DNA of 56,817 nt from Clostridia bacterium (GCA_017450005.1 JAFSYM010000081.1:1-56817); one strand, 5' to 3'; positions 26,789 to 35,682 are shown, counted from the stretch's first letter. The notes: generated by a model not told the origin, from the letters alone. Numbers and translations: made by a program.

Positions 26789-27877
26789 ATGGCAAGAGTG
26801 TATAACTTTTCTGCAGGCCCCTCGATGCTGCCTGAGTCCGTACTCAACCGCGCGGCAGAGGAAATGCTGGACTATCAGGGCAGCGGTCAGTCCGTGATGG
26901 AGATGTCCCACCGCTCTAAGGTATATGAACCGATCATTTTCGGCGCGATGGATTTGTTCCGCGAGATTCTGGGTGTGCCGGACAACTACAAGATCCTGTT
27001 CCTGCAGGGCGGCGCTTCCACGCAGTTTGCGGCGATCCCGCTCAATTTTATGAACGGTTCCGGCAAAGCGGACTACATTCTTTCCGGCCAGTTTTCCACT
27101 AAGGCGTGGGAAGAAGCCCGAAAGTACGGTGTTGCAAATGCAGTCGCATCGTCAAAGGAAGATAAGTACACACACATTCCGGATCACGATCCGTCCATGT
27201 ATACGCCCGACGCGGATTATTTCTACATCTGCTACAACAATACGATCTACGGTACGCGTTTCACCGACGCGACGCTGCCGAAGACAGGTAACGTCCCGCT
27301 GTTTGCCGACGTGTCGTCCTGCTTCCTGTCGGAGCCGATGGACGTGTCGCAGTACGGCCTGATCTACGGCGGCGCGCAGAAGAACATTGCGCCCGCAGGT
27401 CTGACGGTCGTCATCGTGCGCGAGGACCTGCTCGGCAAGGCGCGTGATATTACACCCACGATGCTCAACTACGCGATCATGGCTGAAAAGGATTCCATGT
27501 ACAACACGCCGCCCTGCTACTCGATCTATATGTGCAAGCTCGTGCTCGAGTGGATCAAGAGTATCGGCGGTCTGGAAGCAATGAAGCTGCGCAACGAAAA
27601 GAAGGCCGGTCTGCTGTACGAATATCTGGACAAGAGCGAGCTGTTTATCGCGCCTGTTCTGCCGCGTGACCGCTCGATGATGAATGTCGTTTTCAAGACG
27701 GCGGATGAAGAGCTCAACAAGAAGTTCATCGCGGAGGCAGCCGCAGCCGGTTTCGTCAATCTCAAGGGTCACCGCATCGCCGGCGGTATGCGTGCGTCCA
27801 TCTACAACGCCATGCCGATCGAGGGCGTGGAGAAGCTCGTTCAGTTCATGGAAGACTTCGAGAAAAAGAACAAATAA
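26789..27877 (+). CDS. serC: Phosphoserine aminotransferase
   Basis: 362 residues. This PLP enzyme converts 3-phosphohydroxypyruvate and glutamate to phosphoserine. Signatures: YNFSAGPSMLPE at the N-terminus, FLQGGASTQFAAIPLN, YICYNNTIYGTRF, DVSSCFLSEP (PLP-pyridine Asp region), and YGGAQKNIAPAGLT with the Schiff-base Lys. serA follows after 12 bases, so the two are cotranscribed. The pair sits divergent to pgk-gpmI, so both directions act on 3-phosphoglycerate. No serB was found. Confidence 0.97.
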   Translation: MARVYNFSAGPSMLPESVLNRAAEEMLDYQGSGQSVMEMSHRSKVYEPIIFGAMDLFREILGVPDNYKILFLQGGASTQFAAIPLNFMNGSGKADYILSGQFSTKAWEEARKYGVANAVASSKEDKYTHIPDHDPSMYTPDADYFYICYNNTIYGTRFTDATLPKTGNVPLFADVSSCFLSEPMDVSQYGLIYGGAQKNIAPAGLTVVIVREDLLGKARDITPTMLNYAIMAEKDSMYNTPPCYSIYMCKLVLEWIKSIGGLEAMKLRNEKKAGLLYEYLDKSELFIAPVLPRDRSMMNVVFKTADEELNKKFIAEAAAAGFVNLKGHRIAGGMRASIYNAMPIEGVEKLVQFMEDFEKKNK

Positions 27878-27889
27878 GGGAGAAACGAC

Positions 27890-29008
27890 ATGTTTGAAAT
27901 CCTTACATTAAACAAGATTTCCAAATTCGGTCTGGAAAAGTTGGATGCGTCGAAGTACGTGTACGGTGATGCGGTGGCTTCGCCCGACGCCATCATGGTG
28001 CGCTCGGCGGCCATGCATGACATGACGCTGGACAGCGCAACCGTTGCCATTGCACGCTGCGGCGCCGGTACCAACAACATTCCCGTCGATGCATGCGCCG
28101 CGCAGGGCGTCGTCGTCTTCAACACGCCCGGCGCCAATGCCAACGGCGTCAAGGAACTGGTTCTGTGCGCACTGCTGCTTTCCTCACGCAAAATCGTCCC
28201 CGGTATCGAGTGGTGCAAGACGCTCAAGGGACAGGGCGACGCGGTCGGTAAGTCTGTGGAAAAGGGCAAGAGCGCTTTCGTCGGCCCCGAAATCAAGGGC
28301 AAGACACTCGGCGTTGTGGGGCTTGGCGCGATCGGCCGTCTTGTGGCGGACGCGGCTGTTCTGCTGGGTATGCACGTGATCGGCTACGATCCGTTTCCGG
28401 TCAAGGGCGTCAACGAGGCGGTCACGGTTGTCGATACGCTCGAGCCGATCTTTGCGCAGAGCGACTACATCACGCTGCATGCGCCCTCCACGCCGCAGAC
28501 CAGGGGTATGATCAACAAGGACAGCCTTGCAACCATGAAGGAAGGCGTGCGCATCCTCAACTTTGCGCGCGGCGATCTGGTCAATTCCGACGATATTCTT
28601 GCCGCGCTGGCAGAGGGCAAGGTCGCCGCATACGCGACCGACTTCCCGACTGACGCGCAGCTTGGCGCCGAGGGCGTGATTGCCATGCCGCATCTGGGCG
28701 CGTCCACACCCGAGAGCGAGGACAACTGCGCGATCATGGCGGCTGAGGAGCTGACGGCATACCTGGAAACGGGCGCAATCAAGAATTCCGTCAACTTCCC
28801 GAACGCGCCGCTGGCGGCTGATTTTGCCGAACGTACCTGCGTGCTGCATACTGAGGCCGCTGCCGAAGCGGTTGCCGCCGCTCTGGGCGACGTGACGTTT
28901 GCAGGCGTCAAAAAAGGCTACGGCTATACCGTCGCCGACAAGGCTGCGGACGAAGCTGCGCTCTCTGCCATCGACGGCGTAGTGCGTGTACGCGTGCTGA
29001 AAAAGTAA
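27890..29008 (+). CDS. serA: D-3-phosphoglycerate dehydrogenase
   Basis: 372 residues, shorter than E. coli SerA (410). It oxidises 3-phosphoglycerate to 3-phosphohydroxypyruvate using NAD. Signatures: RCGAGTNNIP (substrate loop), FNTPGANANGVKELVLCALL, the dinucleotide site GVVGLGAIGRLVADAA, LHAPSTPQTRGMIN, NFARGDLVN (catalytic Arg), and PHLGASTPESEDN (catalytic His). The last roughly 60 residues look like a short ACT-like tail, so classical serine feedback may be reduced or altered; this is inference. RBS GGGAG lies 5-9 bases upstream of the ATG. Confidence 0.95.
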   Translation: MFEILTLNKISKFGLEKLDASKYVYGDAVASPDAIMVRSAAMHDMTLDSATVAIARCGAGTNNIPVDACAAQGVVVFNTPGANANGVKELVLCALLLSSRKIVPGIEWCKTLKGQGDAVGKSVEKGKSAFVGPEIKGKTLGVVGLGAIGRLVADAAVLLGMHVIGYDPFPVKGVNEAVTVVDTLEPIFAQSDYITLHAPSTPQTRGMINKDSLATMKEGVRILNFARGDLVNSDDILAALAEGKVAAYATDFPTDAQLGAEGVIAMPHLGASTPESEDNCAIMAAEELTAYLETGAIKNSVNFPNAPLAADFAERTCVLHTEAAAEAVAAALGDVTFAGVKKGYGYTVADKAADEAALSAIDGVVRVRVLKK

Positions 29009-29030
29009 AACAAACGACTGAACTGCATTC

Positions 29031-29069
29031 CGAAACCGGCACACAACGTGTCGGTTTCGCACGTTTTTT
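29031..29069 (+). terminator. Terminator of serC-serA
   Basis: A 12-bp stem CGAAACCGGCAC / GTGTCGGTTTCG with one G-U pair and loop ACAAC is followed by CACGTTTTTT. Confidence 0.9.
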
Positions 29070-29136
29070 CTGGCTTTTTTGTTTATTTTATATAAAGAAT
29101 TGTTTCACGTCCGCGTCTTGTTTGTTAAAAAATCGG

Positions 29137-29165
29137 TTGACAAACAGGGGAAAACAGTGTATACT
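29137..29165 (+). promoter_or_regulatory. Promoter of the 29220 secreted-protein gene
   Basis: TTGACA (29137-29142), 17-base spacer, TATACT (29160-29165). Confidence 0.75.
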
Positions 29166-29219
29166 CTGTAATGAGTGAATATGGATATTCCTCATGAAGC
29201 GACGAAAGGAGCGATTCTC

Positions 29220-30449
29220 TTGACACGGACGAGGCTGGCGGCATGGATTGTGGCGCTTGCTATGCTTGCGTCCATGTTCGGGTTTACCGCTTCTGCGGAG
29301 GACGACACGGTCAATATCGAAGTATTCTCGAGCGGCGGCGGCTCCGTGACGGTTGACGGAAAACTTGACGGAGAACCGCACTGGAGTGGTTTTTCATTTT
29401 CTGCAGCCGTCGGAGAGACGGTCACGATGACTGCCGAAGCGGACGAGGATTTCGAGTTTCTGTTCTGGGTCAACCAGGAGACCGAGCGTATTGTCTCGCG
29501 AAGCGCGACGTATTCTTTCGTCGCAGCGACGTATGCCAAGATTCAGGCGGTTTTCGACCTGCAGGAAAGCATTGCGCAGGACGAGGACAACCAGCACACG
29601 GTCGTGTATCTGACCGAGGGCGACAACATCCGCTACTTTGAGTCGGTCGAGCTGGGCGACACGGACTACTACCAGTACGTGCCGCAAAACGGTTTGCTTG
29701 CCGCGGGCAAGACGTTCATCGGATGGGATCACACGCCCGAGCAGGTCGCTGCGCAGACGGGTCGCGTTTTCGTTCGGCCGGTGTACAACACCGACATTTC
29801 CTACGTGATCAAAACATACGTCGGCGGCGTAATGCAGGAGACGCAGGCGGCCTACGGCCAGACCGCACAGGTGGACGCGCCCGCAACGCTGGACGGCAAG
29901 GCGTTTTCTTACTGGAAGGCCGTGTACGACGACGTCAACATTCCCGATCAGATTACCAGCTTTTATGCATCCTATAAATTTGTCGTGACGATGAACGCGA
30001 CGTTCGTCGCTGTGTATGGCGAGACAGTCACCGACGGCATTGCGACGCGCGTTTCGGGTGACATGCCGAATTTTGAGGGTGCGACCATTTCGCTCTATGC
30101 CGAGCACAGCGTCAAGCAGGGCTACACCGTGCTGCAGCACGGCATGCTGCTGACCTTGAATGAATCGGTCGGCAACTTTGAGGATCGGTTCGTCATCGGC
30201 GGCACCGACGTGCTCAAGGGTACGGCCAACAACACCAACTTAGTCGGTACGTATTCGATTCGTAAGAGTAACTGGTACGCGACCAATTCACAGGGCGGGT
30301 ACTTTTATCCCAAGCTGTATGCGCGTGCGTATGTAGTGGCGACGGATAAGAGCGGCGTGACACACACTGTGTACAGCCGGATTTACTGCGCCGATTACCA
30401 CGAGCGTATCTTTGAAGGCAATGATTTCGAAGATCCGTTTGGTACTTAA
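29220..30449 (+). CDS. Secreted protein with divergent InlB B-repeat-like module
   Basis: 409 residues from a TTG start. AAAGGAG (29205-29211) is 8 bases upstream and the product then opens with a signal peptide (LTRTRLAAWIVALAMLASMF with first residue Met, cleavage near ASA). An upstream ATG at 29175 lacks an RBS and would place a polar stretch before the signal sequence. Residues about 35-110 resemble a divergent B-repeat (GGGSVTVDGK, a GETVTMTAEADEDFEFLFWV strand pair). The rest is beta-rich with YVIKTYVGGVM and TFIGWDHTPEQ segments. No anchor or catalytic motif was seen. Two small genes with related N-termini follow. Likely a surface or secreted protein of unknown role. Confidence 0.75.
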   Translation: MTRTRLAAWIVALAMLASMFGFTASAEDDTVNIEVFSSGGGSVTVDGKLDGEPHWSGFSFSAAVGETVTMTAEADEDFEFLFWVNQETERIVSRSATYSFVAATYAKIQAVFDLQESIAQDEDNQHTVVYLTEGDNIRYFESVELGDTDYYQYVPQNGLLAAGKTFIGWDHTPEQVAAQTGRVFVRPVYNTDISYVIKTYVGGVMQETQAAYGQTAQVDAPATLDGKAFSYWKAVYDDVNIPDQITSFYASYKFVVTMNATFVAVYGETVTDGIATRVSGDMPNFEGATISLYAEHSVKQGYTVLQHGMLLTLNESVGNFEDRFVIGGTDVLKGTANNTNLVGTYSIRKSNWYATNSQGGYFYPKLYARAYVVATDKSGVTHTVYSRIYCADYHERIFEGNDFEDPFGT

Positions 30450-30461
30450 TCTGCTTATTTG

Positions 30462-30490
30462 TGACAAAATAGCTACGTAGTATTTTGTCA
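30462..30490. promoter_or_regulatory. Perfect inverted repeat upstream of the small-protein genes
   Basis: TGACAAAATA / TATTTTGTCA (10 bp) surrounds GCTACGTAG, itself mostly palindromic (CTACGTAG). It starts 13 bases after the upstream stop codon. No T-tract follows, so an operator or mRNA-processing hairpin is more likely than a terminator. Confidence 0.5.
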
Positions 30491-30524
30491 GGAATAAAAT
30501 CTGACGAAAGGAGAAACAACCATC

Positions 30525-30701
30525 ATGCGTGAATATGTGAAGCCGGCTCTCGAGATGGAAGAGTTTGATCTGGAAGATATCATCACTCTGTCCGGTCCGA
30601 CAACCGTTATTGTCAACAATGGCGGCAACGGTCAGCAGGGCGGCGACAACGAGAATCTTGACGGTGCCGCGGCTCCGGTCGATCTGATCAACCTCAACTA
30701 A
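30525..30701 (+). CDS. Small protein with YVKPxLE N-terminal motif, copy 1
   Basis: 58 residues with RBS AAAGGAG 11 bases upstream of the ATG. It begins MREYVKPALE, then MEEFDLEDIITLSGP, followed by a Gly/Asn/Gln-rich stretch (NNGGNGQQGGDNEN) and a short hydrophobic tail (APVDLINLN). There is no signal peptide and no Cys. It aligns with the first 25 residues of the next gene at 17 positions. No function is known to me. The constant N-terminus with a variable C-terminus is reminiscent of a precursor peptide, but no modification enzyme lies beside it. Confidence 0.7.
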   Translation: MREYVKPALEMEEFDLEDIITLSGPTTVIVNNGGNGQQGGDNENLDGAAAPVDLINLN

Positions 30702-30781
30702 TCCCCGCACACGCGCAGGCGGGACGAGCTCCCGCCTGCATTCCCCCCAAAATTCACCAATGAGTAAAGAAGATGATTCCG

Positions 30782-31063
30782 ATGCGCTTGTATGTAAAAC
30801 CCAGACTGGAAACGGAGCCGTTCGACGTGGCAGATCTGATCACGTTGTCCGACCCCAACGCTTCGCCTGATCCCGGCTTTGAGGAGGAAGTGTTTGCTGC
30901 CGCGCCGTCGCCCGATAGCGATGCGGCGCAGGGTGCGTCTGCCTACTTCCCGCAGTCGACAGTGGAGGATCCATCCGGTGCGTTCCAGCAGCAGGTGACA
31001 GGCGGCAACCCGATTCAGGAAGGGCTCAACAACCTTTACGAGAATTTCCTGAACCGCTTCTGA
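30782..31063 (+). CDS. Small protein with YVKPxLE N-terminal motif, copy 2
   Basis: 93 residues from the ATG at 30782; an ATG three codons earlier is possible. It begins MRLYVKPRLE, then TEPFDVADLITLSDP, matching the preceding small gene. The remainder is acidic and Ala/Pro-rich, ending GLNNLYENFLNRF. It has no signal peptide, no Cys and no recognised domain. The RBS is weak (AAAGAAG). It is followed at once by a strong terminator, so this pair forms its own transcription unit or the end of the 29220 unit. Confidence 0.6.
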   Translation: MRLYVKPRLETEPFDVADLITLSDPNASPDPGFEEEVFAAAPSPDSDAAQGASAYFPQSTVEDPSGAFQQQVTGGNPIQEGLNNLYENFLNRF

Positions 31064-31084
31064 TTCTCTTTTTTCGATATATAC

Positions 31085-31124
31085 GAGCTGAACAAATAGA
31101 GATCTGTTTGTTCGGCTCTTTTTT
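31085..31124 (+). terminator. Terminator between the small-protein genes and polA
   Basis: Stem GAGCTGAACAAA / TTTGTTCGGCTC with one G-U pair is followed directly by TTTTTT, ending 18 bases before the polA start. Confidence 0.9.
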
Positions 31125-31142
31125 ATGAAAGAAGGTTTTGCC

Positions 31143-33728
31143 TTGAAACTCCTTGTATTGGATGGCAACAGCATCCTCAATCGTGCATTCTACGGCATCA
31201 AGCTCCTGACGACAAAGGACGGCCGCTTCACCAACGGAATTTACGGCTTTCTGAGTATTTTGCTGCGCTTGCGCGACGAGTGTCAGCCCGACGGGATTGC
31301 AGCGGCGTTCGACCTGCGTGCGCCGACGTTCCGTCACAAGATGTTCGACGGCTACAAAGCCGGCCGTAAACCTATGCCGCCCGAGCTGGCGCAGCAAATG
31401 CCCGTGCTCAAAGATTTGCTGCGCGCACTCGGCTTTGCCGTGGTGGAGCAGGAGGGATACGAGGCGGACGACGTGCTGGGCACGTTCGCACGTCTTTGCG
31501 AGCAGGACGACGACTGGCAGTGCTTCATTGCCACCGGAGACCGCGACGCGCTGCAGCTTGTCAGTCCCGAAACGACGGTGCTGCTCGCGTCGACCAAGAT
31601 GGGCAAACCGGTCACGACGCGCTACACACCCGAAAAGGTGCGGGAGGATTACGGCGTAACGCCGCAGCAGCTCATCGACGTCAAGGCGCTGATGGGCGAC
31701 AGCTCCGACAATATTCCGGGCGTCGCCGGCGTCGGGCAGAAAACAGCGGGCAACCTGATCGCGCGTTTCGGTTCAATCGACGCGATCTACGCCGACCTCG
31801 ACGCGCTGGATATCAAAACCGGTGTGCGCGAAAAGCTGCGTGCGGGCAGGGACAGTGCGTACCTCAGCCGCACGCTCGGCACGATTTGCCGCGAAGCGCC
31901 GATGAACACGGATCTGACTTCCTATTTATATAAAACGCCCGATGTGCGTACCGTAACGCAGATGCTCGCATCGCTTGAAATGTTCAAGATGATTGAGCGC
32001 CTGCAGCTGCCCGCGGTCGAAATCCCTGCTGTGCTGGACACGCCGCAGCGCACGCTCAATGTGGAGGATGTATATGACTATGACGCGTGTCTTGCCGCTC
32101 TGTGCGAGGCAGGAGACGCATACTTCGACTGTATCTACGACGGTGGTTACATCGAACGGCTGCTGCTTTGGTCGGGCGACGCGGTGCAGACGCTCACATG
32201 CGGCAATATGCTCTTTCCGGCGTTTATGAAATCCATGCTCGAGGACGGCACAATCCGCAAGCACGTCACGGACACCAAGCCCCTGTATGCCTATGCCCGC
32301 CGCAACGGCGTGACGCCGAAGGCAGTCGAGGACGACTTGATGCTCACGGGCTATATCCTGGACCCGTCCGCAAAGGACTACTCTGCCGCGCATCTCGCGC
32401 AGGTGTACGCTGTCCCGCTGCCGGAATGCAAGGACGCTGCCGCCGCGGCTGTCGCCGTGCTGCCGGATCTGTTCGGACGCATGCTCTTGCAGATTCGGGA
32501 GAACGGACAGGAAAAGCTGCTGCGCGAGGTGGAGCTGCCGCTCGCGCGGGTACTCGCGGATATGGAATGCTGCGGCTTTGCAGTCGATCCGGACGGCATT
32601 GAGCGGTTCGGCGCGCATCTGGATGCGCGCATCCGCGACGTGCGCGCTTCTATCTTCCAAAAGACCGGCTTTGAATTTAACCTCAATTCGCCCAAACAAC
32701 TGGGCGAGGCGCTGTTCGAGCGGCTCTCGCTCCCGGCGCCCAAGAAGACCAAGAGCGGCTGGTCGACCAATGCCGAGACGCTGCAATCGCTCGCGGACGA
32801 TTATCCGGTCGTCGCGGAGATTCTTGAGTACCGCATGCTGTCCAAACTGAAATCCACCTACTGCGACGGTCTGCTCAAGCAGATCGCGCCGGACGGCCGC
32901 ATTCACTCCACGCTCAACCAGACCGAGACGCGGACGGGACGTATTTCGTCGACCGAGCCGAATCTGCAAAATATCCCTGTGCGTTCCGATCTGGGACGCG
33001 AAATGCGCCGCTTTTTCCGCGCGGCGGACGGCTGCGTGCTTGTGGATGCGGACTACTCGCAGATTGAGCTGCGTGTTTTAGCGGCGCTCGCGCAGGATGA
33101 GGCGATGCTCGCGGCATTCCGCGACGGCGTGGATATTCACACCGTGACGGCGTCGCAGGTGTTCAATATGCCGCAGGACATGGTCACGCCGCTGATGCGC
33201 AGCCGCGCCAAGGCGGTTAATTTCGGTATTGTGTACGGGATCGGCGCGTTCTCGCTGGCCAAGGATATCGGCGTGCCGCGGTACGAGGCGGACAGCTATA
33301 TCAAGGGCTATCTGCGCCACTATGCGGGCGTGGCGCGCTATCTCGACGAGATCGTACAGCGTGCCAAGGACAACGGCTATGCCGAGACGGTTTTCGGCCG
33401 CCGGCGTTATCTGCCGGAGCTTGCGTCCTCCAACCACAATCTGCGCGCGTTCGGTGAACGTGTGGCGAAGAATATGCCCATTCAGGGCACGGCAGCCGAC
33501 GTTATCAAGATTGCGATGGTGCGCGTGCACGAACGGCTCGAACGCGAGGGCTTTGCGGCGCGGCTGATTATGCAGGTGCACGATGAACTGATTGTGGAAG
33601 CGCCGCAGGCGGAAGCGGATGCGGTCTCGCGTCTGCTGACGGAGGAAATGGAACATGCCGCCGACCTCGGCGTGCGTCTGCTCGCGGACGTGCACGTCGG
33701 CCGGACGTGGTATGATGCGAAAGGATAA
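31143..33728 (+). CDS. polA: DNA polymerase I, proofreading domain apparently inactive
   Basis: 861 residues from TTG 31143, giving the family-typical N-terminus MKLLVLDGNSILNRAFYG; GAAAGAAGG lies 9 bases upstream. Residues 1 to about 290 form the 5'-3' exonuclease (FDLRAPTFRHKMFDGYKAGR, GYEADDVLG, KALMGDSSDNIPGV). Residues about 300-450 keep the 3'-5' exonuclease fold, but the expected DxE metal motif is replaced (AYFDCIYDGGY), as in Bacillus and Thermus enzymes. The polymerase domain has motif A (DADYSQIELR), motif B (RSRAKAVNFGIVYGIG) and motif C (MQVHDELIVEAP). It functions in repair and Okazaki-fragment maturation. dusB follows after 3 bases. Confidence 0.97.
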   Translation: MKLLVLDGNSILNRAFYGIKLLTTKDGRFTNGIYGFLSILLRLRDECQPDGIAAAFDLRAPTFRHKMFDGYKAGRKPMPPELAQQMPVLKDLLRALGFAVVEQEGYEADDVLGTFARLCEQDDDWQCFIATGDRDALQLVSPETTVLLASTKMGKPVTTRYTPEKVREDYGVTPQQLIDVKALMGDSSDNIPGVAGVGQKTAGNLIARFGSIDAIYADLDALDIKTGVREKLRAGRDSAYLSRTLGTICREAPMNTDLTSYLYKTPDVRTVTQMLASLEMFKMIERLQLPAVEIPAVLDTPQRTLNVEDVYDYDACLAALCEAGDAYFDCIYDGGYIERLLLWSGDAVQTLTCGNMLFPAFMKSMLEDGTIRKHVTDTKPLYAYARRNGVTPKAVEDDLMLTGYILDPSAKDYSAAHLAQVYAVPLPECKDAAAAAVAVLPDLFGRMLLQIRENGQEKLLREVELPLARVLADMECCGFAVDPDGIERFGAHLDARIRDVRASIFQKTGFEFNLNSPKQLGEALFERLSLPAPKKTKSGWSTNAETLQSLADDYPVVAEILEYRMLSKLKSTYCDGLLKQIAPDGRIHSTLNQTETRTGRISSTEPNLQNIPVRSDLGREMRRFFRAADGCVLVDADYSQIELRVLAALAQDEAMLAAFRDGVDIHTVTASQVFNMPQDMVTPLMRSRAKAVNFGIVYGIGAFSLAKDIGVPRYEADSYIKGYLRHYAGVARYLDEIVQRAKDNGYAETVFGRRRYLPELASSNHNLRAFGERVAKNMPIQGTAADVIKIAMVRVHERLEREGFAARLIMQVHDELIVEAPQAEADAVSRLLTEEMEHAADLGVRLLADVHVGRTWYDAKG

Positions 33729-33731
33729 ATT

Positions 33732-34700
33732 GTGAAGATCGGAAGTTTACAGATACGCGGGTGTGCCGCGCTCGCGCCGATGGCCGGCGTGGCTGACCGC
33801 GCGATGCGGGAGTTGTGCGTATCGTACGGCGCGTCGTATGTGATCGGAGAAATGGCGTCCTCAAAGGGAATCAGCATGCACGACCGCAAGTCAGCCGAGC
33901 TTTTGCAGATTTCGGACGATGAGCGTCCGGCAGGCGTGCAGCTCTTCGGCGACGACCCGCTGACGATGGCGAAAGCCGCGGAGAAGGCGCTGGAGTACAA
34001 ACCGGAGTTTCTCGACATCAACATGGGTTGTCCCGCGCCGAAGGTTGCCGGAAACGGCGGCGGCAGCGCGCTGATGAAACGGCCGGAGTTGGCCTCGCAG
34101 ATCGTGCGCGAATGCGTGCGCGCTGTTCCGATTCCGGTGACGGTGAAAATGCGCATCGGCTGGGATGCGGAAAACCTGAACGCACCGTACCTTGCCGCGC
34201 TGTGCGAGCAGGCGGGCGCGGCGGCGATTACCGTGCACGGCCGCACACGTGTGCAGATGTACGCGCCGCCCGTTGACCGCGCACAGATCCGCGCCGTCAA
34301 GCAGGCGGTATCGGTGCCCGTGATCGGCAACGGCGACGTCACGGACGGCAGGAGCGCGCAGCAGATGCTGGACGAAACGGGCTGCGACTTTCTGATGGTC
34401 GGGCGCGGTGCGCTCGGAAGACCCTGGGTGTTCCGCCAGATCGACGCATTTTTGGAGCGCGGCGAGATCATCCCCGATCCGCCGCTGGAGGAGCAGATGC
34501 GCGTCATGCTCGATCATATCCGCTCGCTCTGCGCGTACAAGGGCGACTATATCGGCATGCGCGAGGCGCGCAAGCATGCGGCGTGGTATATCCGCGGCAT
34601 CCGCGGCGCGGCGTCGTACCGCAACCGCATCGGGCAGCTGACTACCATAGAACAAATCGAAGCGCTGGCGGCGGATATTCTGGCGGAAAACGGTACTTAA
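33732..34700 (+). CDS. dusB: tRNA-dihydrouridine synthase
   Basis: 322 residues from GTG, 3 bases after the polA stop, with AAAGGA overlapping the end of polA. This FMN enzyme reduces uridines in the tRNA D-loop. Signatures: ALAPMAGVADRAMRELC, DINMGCPAPKVAGNGGGSAL (the catalytic Cys), VKMRIGWD, TVHGRTRVQMYAP, VIGNGDV and FLMVGRGALGRPWVF. It belongs to the DusB/Nif3-neighbour clade common in Firmicutes; assignment to B rather than another bacterial Dus subtype is by overall resemblance. Confidence 0.93.
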   Translation: MKIGSLQIRGCAALAPMAGVADRAMRELCVSYGASYVIGEMASSKGISMHDRKSAELLQISDDERPAGVQLFGDDPLTMAKAAEKALEYKPEFLDINMGCPAPKVAGNGGGSALMKRPELASQIVRECVRAVPIPVTVKMRIGWDAENLNAPYLAALCEQAGAAAITVHGRTRVQMYAPPVDRAQIRAVKQAVSVPVIGNGDVTDGRSAQQMLDETGCDFLMVGRGALGRPWVFRQIDAFLERGEIIPDPPLEEQMRVMLDHIRSLCAYKGDYIGMREARKHAAWYIRGIRGAASYRNRIGQLTTIEQIEALAADILAENGT

Positions 34701-34734
34701 CAGGGGCGCAGTCCCCGCAGGCGATAAGACGAAT

Positions 34735-34941
34735 CGGAATTTGTCGTGGTCGATGCAGCCCCGAAGCCTTCCCCTTGAGGGGAAGGTGGCCGAGCGAAGC
34801 GAGGTCGGATGAGGTGAGACATAAACGAAAGATGACGGCCGTCCACGGCATATTGAAGCAGCGTCTCACCTCCTCAGTCATGCTGACGCATGACAGCTCC
34901 CCCTCAAGGGGAAGCCTTTTCGGAGACCCCGCCAAATTCCG
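34735..34941. mobile_element. MITE-like non-coding element, copy 2
   Basis: Outer inverted repeats CGGAATTTG (34735-34743) and CAAATTCCG (34933-34941) enclose an inner palindromic core (34764-34918) with ends AGCCTTCCCCTTGAGGGGAA and CTCCCCCTCAAGGGGAAGCC. The segment CCTCAGTCATGCTGACGCATGACAGC is also found, with one or two changes, in copy 1. No gene is seen in 34701-35098. Confidence 0.7.
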
Positions 34942-35098
34942 CTTTGCAGGGGCGAACCCCGCGAAACGACACATACAAAACAACCCGGTGTCATTCCGTG
35001 CGCGCAGCGCGTGGGAATCTCACATAGAAGACGGTCACGGCATTACGCCGCAGGCGGCATCGAACCGAACCGGCGGGCAGCCAGAAGGAGAAGATAAA

Positions 35099-35653
35099 AT
35101 GCTGACGCACAAAGGCACACAGACGATACAAACGGTGCGAATGACGCTGCGGCGGTTTACCGTGGCGGATGCGCAGCAGATGCACGACAACTGGGCAAGC
35201 GACGGGCGCGTGACGCGCTTTCTGTCGTTTCTGCCGCACGAATCCGTGCAGTCTACGGCGGAGCTGCTGCGCGAGTGGACGCATGCGTATACAGAGGAAA
35301 CCGTTTACAACTGGGTAATGGAGTACGACGGCCAGTGCATCGGCAGCATCAGTGTCGTGCGGTTCAGCGACAGGAATGAGTCCGCAGAACTCGGCTACTG
35401 CATGGGATATGACTATTGGAACAGGGGACTGATGACCGAGGCTGCGAAAGCGGTCATTGCGTTCCTGTTTGACGAGGTGGGTTTTCACCGCGTCATGATT
35501 TCCCACGCCGTCAGGAATCCCGCTTCCGGCAGGGTTGCGCAGAAATGCGGACTGACTTACGAAGGCACCGCACGCGAAGCGCGTAAAAGTCGGGACGGTG
35601 ATTATCTGGATATAGCGTCCTATTCTGTTCTGCGGCACGAATGGCAAAGGTGA
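35099..35653 (+). CDS. GNAT-family N-acetyltransferase (RimJ/RimL-like)
   Basis: 184 residues from the ATG at 35099; AAGGAG (35085-35090) is 8 bases upstream. It has the GNAT fold order: N-terminal TVRMTLRRFTVADAQQM, central VMEYDGQCIGSISV and AELGYCMGYDYWNRGLMTEA (acetyl-CoA loop region Q/RxxGxG/A-like), and the C-terminal FHRVMISHAVRNPASGRVAQ and CGLTYEGTAREA. Relatives acetylate ribosomal protein N-termini or small molecules; the substrate here is unknown. It is isolated between a MITE-like element and the thrS T-box. Confidence 0.9.
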   Translation: MLTHKGTQTIQTVRMTLRRFTVADAQQMHDNWASDGRVTRFLSFLPHESVQSTAELLREWTHAYTEETVYNWVMEYDGQCIGSISVVRFSDRNESAELGYCMGYDYWNRGLMTEAAKAVIAFLFDEVGFHRVMISHAVRNPASGRVAQKCGLTYEGTAREARKSRDGDYLDIASYSVLRHEWQR

Positions 35654-35682
35654 GCCGGCAGAGCGTCCGCAGAAAAAACCGC

